From: Diadema setosum | Lineage: Eukaryota > Echinodermata > Echinoidea > Diadematoida > Diadematidae | Assembly: GCA_033980235.1 (NCBI GenBank) | Contig: CM067066.1 | Location: forward strand, 40,419,455 to 40,483,454 | Reading direction: 5' to 3' | DNA length: 64,000 nt | Shown: one piece after another, positions 24,109 through 35,489 of the stretch | How positions within the stretch are numbered: the stretch's first letter is position 1 | How the letters are laid out: every line of letters starts with the position of its first letter | Notes under the pieces: generated by a model | What the model saw: only the letters and a program-made list of their open reading frames with translations | Databases searched by the model: none | What the model was told of the DNA's origin: nothing | Program-made: the position numbers and the translations under genes

Positions 24109-24646
24109 CTTATAGTGAGCTATAAATGGGTATAAATCATCAATTCAAGTAGGCCTAAATATATATATCATGAGATCGATGTATAATCTCCTACACATCA
24201 AGTTGTATATAGGCCTAGGTCCAAAAAGGAATGATTTCATATATTTGTTGACATTGAGATTTTTCCAAGCAATTATGCTCTTTATAGTCTTCAGCAAACA
24301 TGCTCTGAAATTTGTTATCTTTTTCTGAACCTACTGGCTACGTTGGCTACTGACTAACTGATGGCAATCTCTGCCATATATACATATGCCCATAGCTTGA
24401 CCAACTTGACCAGACGCCGTTATGTAATCTCTCGCGATCATATGAAACATAACACGCCAAAGCCATATACGTGCCTGCAGCAAGCTATCAAGCTTGGCGC
24501 AGCAGCGGCAAAGTAAACCCAGTCTTACTTACCCTGGCCCCTAATTTTGACGCTTGTCCCACTAATTTCCTGCATACTGAAATATTTCGTTCCTTGTCTT
24601 CTGTAGCCGTCATTTGGCAAACCGCAATCACAGCTGATTGTGTCAT
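18340..24646 (-). CDS. NIT1: NIT1: deaminated glutathione amidase (nitrilase family)
   Basis: NIT1 hydrolyses deaminated glutathione, a side product of transaminases, to 2-oxoglutarate and Cys-Gly: a metabolite-repair enzyme of cytosol and mitochondria. Six exons, all phase 0, on the minus strand: 24533-24646, 23103-23258, 21559-21762, 20863-20973, 19632-19733 and 18340-18489 (278 residues). The nitrilase triad is complete: Glu44 in FLPE, Lys117 in YSKTHL, Cys159 in [38 protein letters not shown] and HRRTDLY are NIT1 signatures. The first in-frame ATG is 24646, giving a cytosolic-length protein. A mitochondrial-presequence-like ATG frame starts at 24779 but is out of frame. The C-terminus stops after DLYPVF without a FHIT domain, unlike the fly and nematode fusion. 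Neighbouring genes are unrelated. Confidence 0.93.
19135..19221. mobile_element. TTAA-flanked MITE, copy 3
   Basis: TTAAGACTATTCCCAGGTATAC ends with CTCAATGGGTTAA, with the same GGGCAGGTGTCTATGG interior as the 8803 copy. It lies in the last NIT1 intron. Confidence 0.7.
19632..19733 (-). CDS. NIT1: NIT1 coding exon 5
   Basis: Acceptor TGCCACCAG, donor ATG|GTGAGT. 34 codons encode [20 protein letters not shown] through WRASYGHAM, matching the [16 protein letters not shown] core of NIT1. Confidence 0.93.
20863..20973 (-). CDS. NIT1: NIT1 coding exon 4 (catalytic Cys)
   Basis: Acceptor AAATCCAG, donor GAG|GTAAGC. 37 codons encode [20 protein letters not shown] through TGMAHWE. The first residue is the nucleophilic Cys. 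No open reading frame starts with a Met here, so this exon is easy to miss. Confidence 0.92.
21559..21762 (-). CDS. NIT1: NIT1 coding exon 3 (catalytic Lys)
   Basis: Acceptor CTTCATTAG, donor ATT|GTATCC. 68 codons encode [20 protein letters not shown] through GKVGMGI. Lys in KYSKTHLF is the catalytic lysine. Confidence 0.92.
22061..22222. mobile_element. CAGTGGCGGATCC MITE, copy 3
   Basis: CAGTGGTGAATCCTG to CTGGATCTGCTCCTG, flanked by GTACC on both sides (22056-22060 and 22223-22227), a clear 5-bp duplication. Interior poly-C runs are expanded. It lies in a NIT1 intron. Confidence 0.88.
22295..22580. mobile_element. Palindromic element with TTTTGGTTGAGATA / GAAATGGCTGAG arms
   Basis: The left half holds GATGAAAATCGCTTTTGAAA and GCTGAGGTATCCAAAAAC. 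The right half holds their approximate complements (GTTTTTGGATATCTCAGATA, TTTTCATCAAATAAAC). It is a diverged relative of the element at 57828-58219. The two opposed ~90-codon open frames here are its arms, not genes. Confidence 0.6.
22588..22680. mobile_element. TTAA-type MITE, copy 4 (one end decayed)
   Basis: TTAACCCGTTGAAGACAAGT, GAGTATACACGGACAGGC and GGGAAATATGTGTTG match the 8803 copy. The right TTAA terminus has been lost. Confidence 0.65.
23103..23258 (-). CDS. NIT1: NIT1 coding exon 2 (catalytic Glu)
   Basis: Acceptor CATTGCAG, donor AAG|GTAAAC. 52 codons encode [11 protein letters not shown] through [10 protein letters not shown]. Glu in FLPE is the general base of nitrilases; LWLSLGG matches vertebrate NIT1. 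Confidence 0.92.
23389..23520. mobile_element. CAGTGGCGGATCC MITE, copy 4
   Basis: CAGTGGCAGATCCAGAGG to CTAGATCCGCCCCTG. Flanking pentamers ATTAC and ATTAA match at four of five positions. It lies in NIT1 intron 1. Confidence 0.85.
24056..24112 (+). repeat. (AT)n microsatellite
   Basis: About 24 AT units in NIT1 intron 1. Simple repeat. Confidence 0.97.
24533..24646 (-). CDS. NIT1: NIT1 coding exon 1
   Basis: ATG at 24646-24644 begins [20 protein letters not shown] and runs to SKLGAR. The donor is AGG|GTAAGT (a good consensus). The same frame stays open upstream to about 24830 without an ATG. If an N-terminal extension exists, it needs a frameshift or splice to join. Confidence 0.85.
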
Positions 24647-26332
24647 GTCTGCTGCAGTCCGCGTCCGTCCTCGAGTCCTCTTTGCGTTTAATAGTCCCAC
24701 ATGTACGTTTCTGTGACAGGAGGGTAACAGCACGAACAGATTTGGAGAATAACTTTTTGATGGATTTGACGGGTGACATTGAACATGTCTAATGTCTGAT
24801 AACGCCAAGAATGCGATTTTGCCTAATTAGTGTCAATCAGCACAAAACGCCAGCATGACATAGGGTGACGCATATGTATAGTGGGTACCGGGTATAGATC
24901 GAGTGCACGTACTATCAGTGTGTAATGTGCCACTGACGGCACCATTCTACCCTGGAGCTACCAAGTTTCCTCTCACCTCCCTGATTCTACCAAGGAGATA
25001 TACAACGTACATACCTCCTTGATTCTACTTACACTTGATTGCCCCTTCCCAAATAAAGTACCCGTGCGTTCAACAGTTACGTTCAGTGAATGACGGACCG
25101 TGCCCGAATCACTGGTGTGGTAGGCGTATCATTATATCCATTGCAATCCTCTACGATGGCAGCCTACCCTGTTATTTTCTATTAAATAACAAAAACAAAA
25201 ACAAACAATAAAAAAAACACACGCAAATAATGTAGGGCTCGCGTCTTGCAATGTAACAAGAAAACTTAAAAAGGGAGATAGTATAGAAACTATTATAGGC
25301 CTATAATGGCGGTCTTCATTTTTTCTGGGTTTTTTTTTTTGAAGCATTTTCATAATTTCGATATCACTCAGCTCATGCAGAAATTGACAGAAAAGAATTT
25401 CATAGTCAGTCGGCCAGTCTTCTCAACCAACTGTGCATGCTAATTAATGCCTTTTGATGTTCTCTCTCTAATTTTTATTTATTATAATTATTTTATCATT
25501 TAGCCTATCGTTATCATTACTTTTTTTTTTAACCGTAAGAAGACATTTCAATATCATAGGCCCTTATCTTTGGATCCGTTTTGGTGTGTTTCAACAACAC
25601 TGCTGGTTCTTTCTATCAAGTAGGCCTAATTTGGGGACTCCCTAGAAAATAAGCAGACATTTGCAGTAAATTACATAACAGTCTGGGCAGAGTCCCGGTT
25701 CGTATCGGGCAGAGCCCTGTCCCATGTAGATTTATTAGCTTCCGTAAGTCGCGAGTGCCTGAGACCATTAAAGTTCACCTGTTCAGAATTAACATATTTA
25801 CACACACTTTCTCTGATAAATAACAAAAGAAATGGTTTTGTTCTTTGAAGAGGAAACTTTTTCTCTTCCCATCACTTTTGCCACTTTGTCTTACTGCCGT
25901 CATCGCCGTTCATCCTCTAACATGCGTGCATTTCTTTTTATCTGTCTATTTATTCATTAATATCCTGTATTTTTCATATATTGATTTATTTTTCATTCAT
26001 TTATCTAATTATCTATTTGTTTCTTTATTAATTCATTCTTTTCCATCTCCAACAGAAACATATACGACAGCAACAATGTATGACAGAATGAATGAAAAGC
26101 AGGACATTGGTATATCGCATGATTGAATATTTAAAACAGGTCGTATCCACAGTTCGTAGAGATTATTTTTCTCCCTTTGTATTCTGTACCTCTCACTCAC
26201 AAATGATTTTTTTTTTCATTTGTATTTCATTGAGATTTTGTACACATCCATTACATACACACCCATAAATGCACACACACTCACGCAATCTCCCTCTCTT
26301 CCGAACTTTCCCTCCCTTCCTCTCTCTTTTTC

Positions 26333-26585
26333 TCAATTCAATTCAATTCAATTCAATTCAATTCAATCCAATCAATTTTTCATTCTTTTTTTTCTCCAAC
26401 AAAACATAACAGAATGAATCATTCAGGAATTATATCATGATAGGCTTACATTCGACTGTGCAACTAGATAAATGATAGGCCTAGTTAACGAATAAAGATA
26501 TACGTGCATACCGGCAAAATACAAAGTTATGTTTAGAGAAAAAAAAAAGAATTAAGAGGTTATCTATCTATCCATCCATCCATCC

Positions 26586-26640
<55 letters not shown>

Positions 26641-26650
26641 ATCTATCTAT

Positions 26651-26703
<53 letters not shown>
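26333..26703 (+). repeat. (ATTCA)n, then (CTAT)n and (TA)n microsatellites
   Basis: Seven or so ATTCA units at 26333-26367, then (ATCC/CTAT)n from about 26558 to 26650 and (TA)n to about 26702. Simple sequence only. Confidence 0.95.
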
Positions 26704-26704
<1 letters not shown>

Positions 26705-29700
26705 TATATATATCCATCTGTCTATCTATCTAATCTCTTTCTCTCTGACAAATAGGTCTGAGTACAAGGGTCCTACTGAGTTCTCTGCTAACCCGAGACT
26801 GAGATGACTTGATTTAATTTTGTTCTGTGCCAACGGCTCCAGTTCTGACGATTTGTCGTGATAACTGTTGAAACGCCATGGACACTTTGAAATATCGTAG
26901 TGCTCTGTGACCAGAGCTTTGCTGTTGTTGTTTTTTGTTCCAGATTTCCAGATCTGCTTGCCATCATGAAAAGAAGAGAGAGAGAAAAATATATATATAT
27001 ATTCTGTTCAAATTGCCGTCAGGCCTAAAACTAAATTACGATTATCAACCAATTCAAAATATGCCGATCATTGTGTGATTGTATAGATGCTTTTCACGCA
27101 GAAAAGCCCAGATATGTATAAAAGAGGTTGACCTTTTTTGAGATCTAAATTCATGGAAGCACAATGCTGAATTGCTATTTGGGCGCATTGATCTTCTATA
27201 TAGGAGATATCAGATATAGAAAAATTCTGGAGTAAAAGGGGGGCCTGTGTTATATGAGCTTTCTATTCTATAATAGCAGAATCTTCGTAAGAGGCAAAAT
27301 GGAAAAAAAATGTCTCTGACAAAGATTCTGTTAGGATCGAAGGTCAGGCCCCTTTTGAATCCATTTCACTTCACTGGCTTCAATGACTTCACTACTTTAT
27401 ATTGGATGAACATTTTTCAGCAGCTTTTTTTTTTTTTGTTTGTTTGTTGGTTTGTTGTTGTGCTTTTTTTTCTTTCTTGTATATAGAAAATTGTCTTACA
27501 TAGTCTGACTTCATATACCATTTTGGTTTCAGTATAAGTCAACGATGACAATAATGAGAACTATTTTCTCCATAGTTTATTAACCGCGAGCGTCATCACA
27601 TTGATCGACGTATACTGCACTCTATGCCTATCGTGTTTTATTGCATTCATAAGCAAACAGTGATACCAATGCAATTCAATGTCAAACCATGTACTCGAAA
27701 AGTGTTTGTTTGTTCAGAATAGAATCTCTTGGGAAAATGCCATTTTCGGTGCTGTCACAAAAAGGTGAAGGATTATCTTGTCATTTCACAACACGTCATA
27801 CAGGAAATGGTTATATAATTTCTAATCGTATTTTGACCATTGACGCATTATAGGCACATCATTTTGATTTCTGCTCGCAAGTCAGGAGCGACACACTGAC
27901 GAAATTTCAAAGGTGTCTTCTTCTTGGAGTCACTGTTCAAGCTCTCTGCCAACCATCCAAGAGGTAAGTCAGAATGGATCAAAAGGGAAACGAGGTATAT
28001 CTTATATCTATAAAGCATTGACTTCGTTAACTATTCTATTTCATATGCTTCATTCTGTTGTTTGATACGGACGGTTCTAGGGCAAGTACCTCCTGGACTA
28101 TTACCCAAGACCTTTCCCCTGACCGAAGCCTAATCCTATTAATCCTGAACCTAATCCTAACCCTCACTCACTCTCTAGCAACCTAGAAACCTAATCCTAA
28201 CTCTAATCTTTACTCTAACCTTATCAGTATAACCAGTATTTAGCCCCGGAGTAATTTTCCTTGGGGGTAATTGTCCTGATGCAATAAGGACCTCATGCAA
28301 GAGAATCGTTGATAGACTGCACCCCTTGCTCATTTTATTGCCCTGCCTTCTCAAATGTTGTAAGTGCAGAAACGAAACTAAAAAAGAAAGACTAAGTATT
28401 TTGAATATTTTACATTTTTTCTCACCAGGCAACTAAAGATTGATATATCTGCTCTCGGTTCATGATGAAACTGGGAAGCTTCAATGTACAAAATAGTTAT
28501 CATTCGTCGAGAGTTTGACTCTCAAGGGATAGTGTGTTTATAAACGATCTTTTGCTTATGAAAAATCTTCTGTATATGAAGGAAACTTCATTTTATTCAT
28601 CATCCGCGCCTTAGTCCTGAGTTAAACTCATCTCTAAACATGTCGTCCTCCTATAGTGTTGTCACCATGGTTCGGAGTACAAATGAAATTAGTACCTATT
28701 CGTAAACACTTCTTCCGAAGCGCCCCCCCCCCCAAAAAAAAAAAAAAAAAAAAAAATTCCTCGTAGTTATTCAAAAATTACATTAAACGAGCTTTGTTCT
28801 GAGAACGTGACTTCTTCACACCTGAATGCATGGTTGGCACACATAACGTTTCCGACTCTTCGAGATCTGCGCTCTGAACTCAGTCTTGAGAAGGTGTACA
28901 AAAATCTACTCAGGTATACAATGCAATTTAGCGTCATGATACAAGGACCGCTTTGCTTTCAGTGCCATTAGACTTTATTCTTTTGTTTTCTTCAAAAATG
29001 ATTTTCTTCAAAAATGTTCTAGATTTGGACATATTTATTTCCTTACATTCTCATTACCAGCTCCAGCAACAAAAGGAACGGAAGAGATACTAAACAGTTT
29101 CAGTTTTGTTTCTGCATTTTCCATGAAAATCATACATGAGTTAAAGGTACACATGCATTTTTTACTTTGAACCAAAATTTGCGTAACAGATTCGCAGTAT
29201 AATATGCGAAGTATTCAAACAAATTCCCTGAAAACAAACAAATCAACGCTGTACTTATTTCCGGTTTGAGAGAGAAAAGAAAAAATGCAGGAGTGTGCTT
29301 GATAGTGATTTCGAGTTGTTTGTTTGTTTGTTTTCTGGTTAAACTCAAGTAACTTTTTTTTTTCACAACTTCTTCCGAAACAGATCAGATTTCTTAAACA
29401 CTCTGTTTGAAAAAGTATACAATTGTCTCCTCTTATAGACGATTTTTTTCCCCTGACCTCTTGCTTTTATGTGGTGTGCTCACTAACTGTATATCGGTAA
29501 ACACGCCTACACACAAAGATACACATCAGAGGGGGATAATGAGATCAATCAAGGTAACATCGGGTGGAAAACAGAATTTCCCATCCACGGCAAAGTCTCC
29601 GTGTTGCTGAATGACGTAGACTGACGCCAGTTTGAAAGAGATCAAAAGCAGAAATAGATATGAGTGTGTAGTATGGGATGTTTATTTTTATACAGCAAAG

Positions 29701-29989
29701 CAATCTAAGATGATACATTTGGTGTTCACTGAAGCTATACCGATTGTTTGCGTATACAATGCATTACTGAATAGATGATTTCTGTAATATATTCTATGCA
29801 CTATTATGCACACGGTGATAGTGAAGGAAGGAGTACGTTGTATTGCGATCAATGCTTGGCGTTTGGAGCTTCACTGTATACGGTTGAGCTTGAGAGAAAC
29901 GTGAAATGATTATCTATAAAAGATCTAAAGAATAACGAGTGAATTCACTCTTTTGCCGTCTTTCATTTAAGGTTTCTTTTCATCACCAG

Positions 29990-30002
29990 GCTATTATAAC
30001 AG
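29990..30002 (+). other. Possible 13-nt non-coding microexon upstream of calcium-sensor gene A
   Basis: A pyrimidine-rich tract ending CATCACCAG is followed by GCTATTATAACAG and then a full GTAAGT donor. A further GAG|GTAAGTC donor lies at 27963. Because the start exon of gene A has a strong acceptor just before its ATG, upstream 5'UTR exons must exist; these are candidates only. Confidence 0.2.
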
Positions 30003-30734
30003 GTAAGTGTAGCACAAAACACATGATCACTGAGAAATCATTCGATTTGACTTTACTGTTGTCCTTGGCAATCTTGGGTGAGCAAGCATGCAGGTGTATA
30101 ATGAATTAATAAAATATCATCATCGGTGCACGAGTATATGTGACCAACCTAATCCGCATCCAATCTATTTGTTCAGTGTACGTGTTTTCTTTTCTCTCTT
30201 TATTTCTTTATACGTACCTCATTTAGGCACACTACTTAAACTTAATCATTGCGTGTTCTCCATTATTATAGGTCTAACAACTTGCGCTATATTGTCGCCC
30301 TCAATAGATAAAACATACATTTGCTTTTTGCTTTTCTTTGTATTTTGATCAGACCAACGTCTTCAGACGAAACTGAGCCTGCCCACTATCATATTTCAAT
30401 TGCTCAAGACTTACCTGAAACTGCAGTTAACAGCTATGTTGATTGACTTTAAGTTAAACAACATCGAATAATGGCCATTTTTTATAGTAGGTCATTCCAT
30501 TTTTTTATTCACATCCTTTACATGTATAGTGAGTAAACACTAAAATGTATAGCCATGAGCGGTGTATATTGCAATAATTATTCCTGTTCAAATGAAATGA
30601 ACTTATGAAATAAAATCAAAAGATATCTAATGTAACGTAAAATGAGTAACAAGCTGTACAATGACTTTGTTCAAATTATGCAAGATGACACAGTAAGCAA
30701 TATAATTGTCTACAATATGTATCCAATTAAGTTC

Positions 30735-32165
30735 AAAGTTCAAAGTTCAGATTTTATTTCATATATTTTCATTTTCTCAATGATGAGATTACAAAATTAT
30801 TTACAACAAAACAAGAATACAAAATATATACAATCATGTCTTTTGATTGTAGAAGAAAAAGAAAAAAATATACTTGACACAAATGTACATGGTCATATCG
30901 TGTGAAAATGTCACTAGTAAGTATAAGAAATATGATGGGGCCTACATAAAAGCTTTAAAGCTTGTAAAACTGTAGGTTCCCGAGGTTCATAGGCATATAA
31001 TTTTACACGGAGAACGGATATGTTTGTCTTGACCAACTAAAATTACACCAGTACAAAAAATCGATAAGTAATATTAATAAACTAATGAACTAATGAAGTG
31101 TTTGAAAAACAAAAATGCTATGTTATCAAAGATGTATCGGTACCATGAAATAACTTGAATAACTTAGTGCTGCGGACAAGGACAAAAGACTGGGAGCATA
31201 AAAAAGTTGCTAAAAGCTTGGTAGTGTGTATCCACTGAGTAATAACTGTTTTAATTTGCGTTTGAAGGTGAATAAAGATAAGGATCAAGCGATATCTAGA
31301 GGGAGATCATTCCAATATCTGGGTCCAGTAAATATATAATTGTTTTCTTTGCAAAAATAGTGCGAGTACGGGGAAGGTGATAGGCGTCAGTCTGGCGAGT
31401 GGGATAACAGTGGATAGAGCGATTCCTTTTGAACATGCAGATAAAAGCAGATGGTAATTCATTAGTTGTTAGTTTATACATGAAAATTCCGAGATTGTAA
31501 TAAAATAGGTCTGGAATTTTCAGAATTCTGTTTTGATGAAAAAAACAGTTGGTATGAGCAAAATATCCGGCGTGGTTAATGATTCTTATTGCACGCTTTT
31601 GAATACGGAGAAGGGAATCGAGTAATGAGTGAATTGCATTTCCCCACGCCCAAATTCCATAATTAAAGTGCGGAGATATTAAACAAGAATATATACTCTG
31701 CAAAATATAAACAGGAAAGAAATGTTTGAGCTTATTCAAAATTCCAATATTTCTAGACAAAATTTTACTTACAAAATTAACATGAGTTTTCCAGGATAAT
31801 TATCGGTCAATCCAAAGCCCTAAAACTTTGTGTTATTAACCTGCTTTAAACATAAATCATTTATTTTGATTATGGAACAACATTCAAAGAATTACTGAAT
31901 ACCATATAATGAGTTTTTTTTTTTATGTTCAAGGATAATTTGTTCGCATAAATCCAGGACTGCACAGACCTGAGCTCAGTATTCATCATATTTATTAATG
32001 CATTAGGGTCTCGATGTGAAAAAAAAAAACAAGCTTGTGTCATCGGCAAAACAAATGAATGACAAAATTTGCGATGATTTTGGAAGATCGTTTATGTATA
32101 AGATAAATAAAAGTGGGCCCAAGAGGGAGCCCTGCGGGACTCCACATGAAATAGGCTTTAATTAG
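30735..32165 (-). mobile_element. 5'-truncated CR1/L2-like LINE (reverse transcriptase C-terminal half)
   Basis: Reading the minus strand from 32165, GVPQGS, LGPLLFILYINDL and FADDT are the reverse transcriptase palm motifs. An open frame at 31760-31296 then has RIQKRAIRIIN, LPSAF and YHLPRTRT, typical of the region after the RT in CR1/jockey-type LINEs. Frameshifts separate the pieces. The 3' end is a (TTGAACT)n-type tail near 30735-30750, typical of this LINE group. The copy is dead and has no endonuclease domain. Confidence 0.85.
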
Positions 32166-32720
32166 TATCTTAACATGTGACATATAATTCGCAACGATAT
32201 ACCACTCCTTCTAATATTACAATGTTGCTGCTGCTATCATTGATGTTGTTGTTCGCGAATACCCTAGTCAATTTGTTACTCGAAGTGGCTGTACACAATT
32301 CTACTTTTGTGAATTAGAATAAGCCTATCTATTCATGCAGGATTTTTCGGAAGACCAAATAGATTCTATGAAGAACCTCTTTGAGGGCTGTACCAATGAG
32401 TCAAATGTGCACACATTTAACCTGTAGATGGAGAGGAAATCAATGTGGCATTCAGAGGGTTAAGAGTTATCAGGTTTATGAAAGCCCATTCACGACAGAT
32501 ACGATTTTAATTCTCATATAGTATTCCATCTGTCTATACGATTTTCATTTTTGATCGATCGGACATACGCGATACTATCACACAATAATCATCGTAAATA
32601 GACATGTTTGTGACATATCTGAAAGACAGATGGGTTTTAAACAGCACGCATACTTGCAAATAATTGTAAACGTCTTTCTCTTTTTACTTGAACATCTGTT
32701 CCCAGTTTAACCGAGGAAAG

Positions 32721-32832
32721 ATGGGAAACGCTCCTCCAAGCTACCTGACGCAGGAAGAAATCGCTGACCTCAGATACCACACAAACTTCAACCGAGATGA
32801 ACTCCAAGCCTGGTATACAGAATTCTTGAAAG
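32721..32832 (+). CDS. Calcium sensor gene A, coding exon 1
   Basis: ATG 32721 to donor AAAG|GTATCA. 112 nt, ending with one base of codon 38. Encodes [17 protein letters not shown] through WYTEFLK. The exon begins at 32706, giving 15 nt of 5'UTR. Confidence 0.88.
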
Positions 32833-34309
32833 GTATCAACGTAGGACCTTATAGCTACATGAAAAAATTCTTCTATCATCCGTTTCTTCTCCATCTTGGT
32901 AGCTCCCCTTTTTTGTCTATCATAGTCTTTTCCATCTTCACCAGCTCTTCATCACGTTCTCATCGGCTATCTTCTCTTCCTAGAGATTTCCATCTTCTTC
33001 GCATTGTATTCAATGAGGTAAAGATCCCATTGCGTACCTGATGACTGCAAATGCATCATTTCAAAAAATAAAAGAGCATGAACTCTTGATACACGCTTTA
33101 TAAGTGCTTGTCTGAATGATAATTTTGGAACCGGGCAACTAAGCTTTCGCGTTCTTGTAACGGGTTGCGTTTGGTATATATCCTCATATGATTCGCTTCG
33201 GAATCTATTCCAAAAAGCGAATCATAAGCGAAGGCAGCAACTTATCAAGAAACCCCAAAAGCTACACAATGTTCAACGAACGCTAGGTCGCTGGACGTCG
33301 TGTAGCTCTTTGGGTTTCTTGATAAGTTGCTGCCTTCTTTGTTGCCATATTATGAACATCTTCGGAAATGCTTTTGGATATTGGTGAAGCAAGTTTAAAC
33401 ACAATGTTACACATCAGCCTTTGTCTGTCATAGAATTTCCCGAAGGGAGACTGAACAAGGAGGAATTCTGTCAGCTCTACTCCAAGGTTTTTCCCCAAGG
33501 CAACCAGACGAAGTTCGTTGATAATGTCTTCCGCACGTTCGACACCGACAAGAATGGCACCATCGATTTCCGCGAGTTCGTTTGCGGTATAAGTGTCCTG
33601 TCCAGGGGATCGCACCACCAAAAACTCGCCTGGGTGTTCAGTCTCTACGATATCGACAGCGATGGCTACATTACCCAAGAAGAGATGCTTAACATCATAA
33701 CAGTGCGTTTCCTTTTCACATTCTTTCGTTAACACACACAAAAAGACAAAATCACAGACAAAACTGAGACGGGTTAGGTCATGCAGTGCGCTGGGCTTAC
33801 AAAAGTGATTATAGTTCTGTAATTCTGTTCCAAAGTTTGAAGTACTCAATGTTTCCTCTTGATACGCAATGCAGGCTTAAGCAGACGAAGCGTGACGGGT
33901 CCTTACGATAGTACTTACGATAGTTAAAAAAAAAAATGTCTACAAATTACAAATGTCTGAAATTGCAAGAAACACAGATGGTTGTGGAAATGCACACACC
34001 CGAACTAGCAAAGATGATCCTCACCTTATACTTCAATAACATTCCTGTTCACGTATTTAATTGACCTGATGAACCCTCAATAGTATATCGTCTCAGTATC
34101 ATATATGCTATCTTTATTTGCAGGCAAAATGTAAACTCGTCGTCGAAGTGGACCAGCAGCTGCCACCCGAGTTCAAAAACTTGACCCCGGAAATGATCAC
34201 GGAGCAGATCTTCCAAAAGGTGGATGAAGACGGTGACGGCAAATTGACTCTCAGTGAATTCCTGGAAGGCGTCACCAACAATCCTGCTATTGTTTCCTTG
34301 CTTCACTGA
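32721..34309 (+). CDS. Neuronal calcium sensor-type EF-hand protein, gene A
   Basis: NCS proteins are small myristoylated calcium switches acting on membrane targets in neurons and sensory cells. Exons 32721-32832, 33434-33702 and 34124-34309 join to 188 residues, the normal family length. MGNAPPS starts with Gly2, suitable for myristoylation. EF2 (Asp74-Glu85, [12 protein letters not shown]), EF3 (110-121, [12 protein letters not shown]) and EF4 (161-172, [12 protein letters not shown]) have complete ligand sets. EF1 (about 37-48) is degenerate, as in all NCS proteins, but the usual Cys-Pro-x-Gly is FPEG, without Cys. The start is the first ATG after a strong acceptor TCTGTTCCCAG at 32705, so a 5'UTR intron is likely. 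Gene B (40834-44691) is its tandem paralogue. Subfamily (hippocalcin, frequenin or other) is unresolved. Confidence 0.9.
33434..33702 (+). CDS. Calcium sensor gene A, coding exon 2 (EF1 remnant, EF2, EF3)
   Basis: Acceptor CTGTCATAG, donor ACA|GTGCGT. 269 nt. Encodes [12 protein letters not shown] through MLNIIT with canonical EF2 and EF3 loops. Confidence 0.9.
34124..34309 (+). CDS. Calcium sensor gene A, terminal coding exon (EF4)
   Basis: Acceptor TTTATTTGCAG. 186 nt encoding [14 protein letters not shown] through VSLLH, stop TGA 34307-34309. Canonical EF4 loop. Confidence 0.92.
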   Translation, partial: AKCKLVVEVDQQLPPEFKNLTPEMITEQIFQKVDEDGDGKLTLSEFLEGVTNNPAIVSLLH

Positions 34310-34601
34310 GATAACAGCGAGACCAAAACTATTCTACCCCACCTTTTCTCCCCTCCTCCTCATCTTCAGCGTTTAGGGTCTGATCTCTTTGACTCATTCT
34401 CTCGTCAGGATTATGACTTTTGACTTCATCTGGCAAGAATGCTGTTGAGAAAGATCATTTGCATCTTTTGTGGTATCAAGTCAGTGATGGTACGTGTTTG
34501 GATGATTGTGAAGTGAGGAAGTAAGAGGCACTTTTCAACGAGGTCACGACTAACAAGAATTAGTTGCAGTGCTCTATGCGATGCAAATAAGGGTTTATAA
34601 C

Positions 34602-34607
34602 AATAAA
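34602..34607 (+). promoter_or_regulatory. Poly(A) signal AATAAA for calcium sensor gene A
   Basis: AATAAA 293 nt after the stop, on the coding strand. Consistent with a short 3'UTR; no transcript evidence. Confidence 0.5.
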
Positions 34608-35489
34608 AATGTGGAATATGATTATATTTATTATTATCATTACGGTATTTCACTCTTGTTCATCGCTCTGATTGAACTTTGTCAGTATAAGGCATGAGCA
34701 GAGATCTGATAGGCGCAACAAGAATTCTTCTTCTTCATGTTCTTCTTTTATGGGTACATCAGCGAAATGCAGGAGAATGCCATCATTAATCAAACTATAA
34801 CTTTATATCACAGGTTAAGGCATTGATATAATTATAATATGATTCTGGTGGCATTGAATCACACGAAGTGCGCCTGTGTCGAGGTTATAGCGATGGGGTT
34901 TAATTCTTCACTTCTATGTGGCGGGAGAGCTCTTGCAAACAGCCTTCGTATATTGCCTTCGAGCTACTTATAAAGTGAGAGGGCCATGCTCTCTTCAGTT
35001 AGTGAGTGGGAGGTTTATTTGATGCGGAGTTTTTCCAGAAGTGAAATAATGATTATAGATTTATTGATATAATTAATCAATCAAGTTTATGAGAGTTATA
35101 TGTCCGCTGGCCGATTAAAGTGTAATGACAATTGCAAACTAAGAAACAAAAATAGAATATCATGAAATGTTTAAAAAACTTTAAAAAAGAAAGTTCTTCC
35201 AAGAGATGTAGTGCACAGTTACGGTGGCAGATTTCGAAAATGTTCAAATAAAAACTAGGAGAAGTAAATAAGGCCAGTGGAAGTGTTGGAGAGGGGCATC
35301 CCTGCTTCCACACGCGGAAATATTCCCAATTTTTAGATTTGGACGGACCACATGATCAGTCACCAAAGAAATTATATATATCTTATCAAAGTTTCGATTG
35401 TTTTACTCGTACTTTTCATTACATTCACTAGTCTTGAGTGCAAATTTAGAATGCAGTGTTCTAATAAAACAATTCAGAGGTGAGAGGTG

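Larger units (their letters stand above)
24809..32705. other. Intergenic region with microsatellites and a LINE; no gene recognised
   Basis: It holds a (TCAAT)n run (26333-26367), (CTAT)n/(TA)n (26558-26703), degenerate CCTAA words (28130-28220), a poly-C/poly-A junction (28722-28757) and the minus-strand LINE at 30735-32165. Possible non-coding exons of the downstream calcium-sensor gene may lie here. Short open frames show no recognisable similarity. Confidence 0.65.

Noticed and set aside
28130..28220. Interstitial telomere-like CCTAA words
   Set aside because: The words are degenerate (CCTAAT, CCTAAC, CTCTAA mixed) and not a run of the TTAGGG unit.
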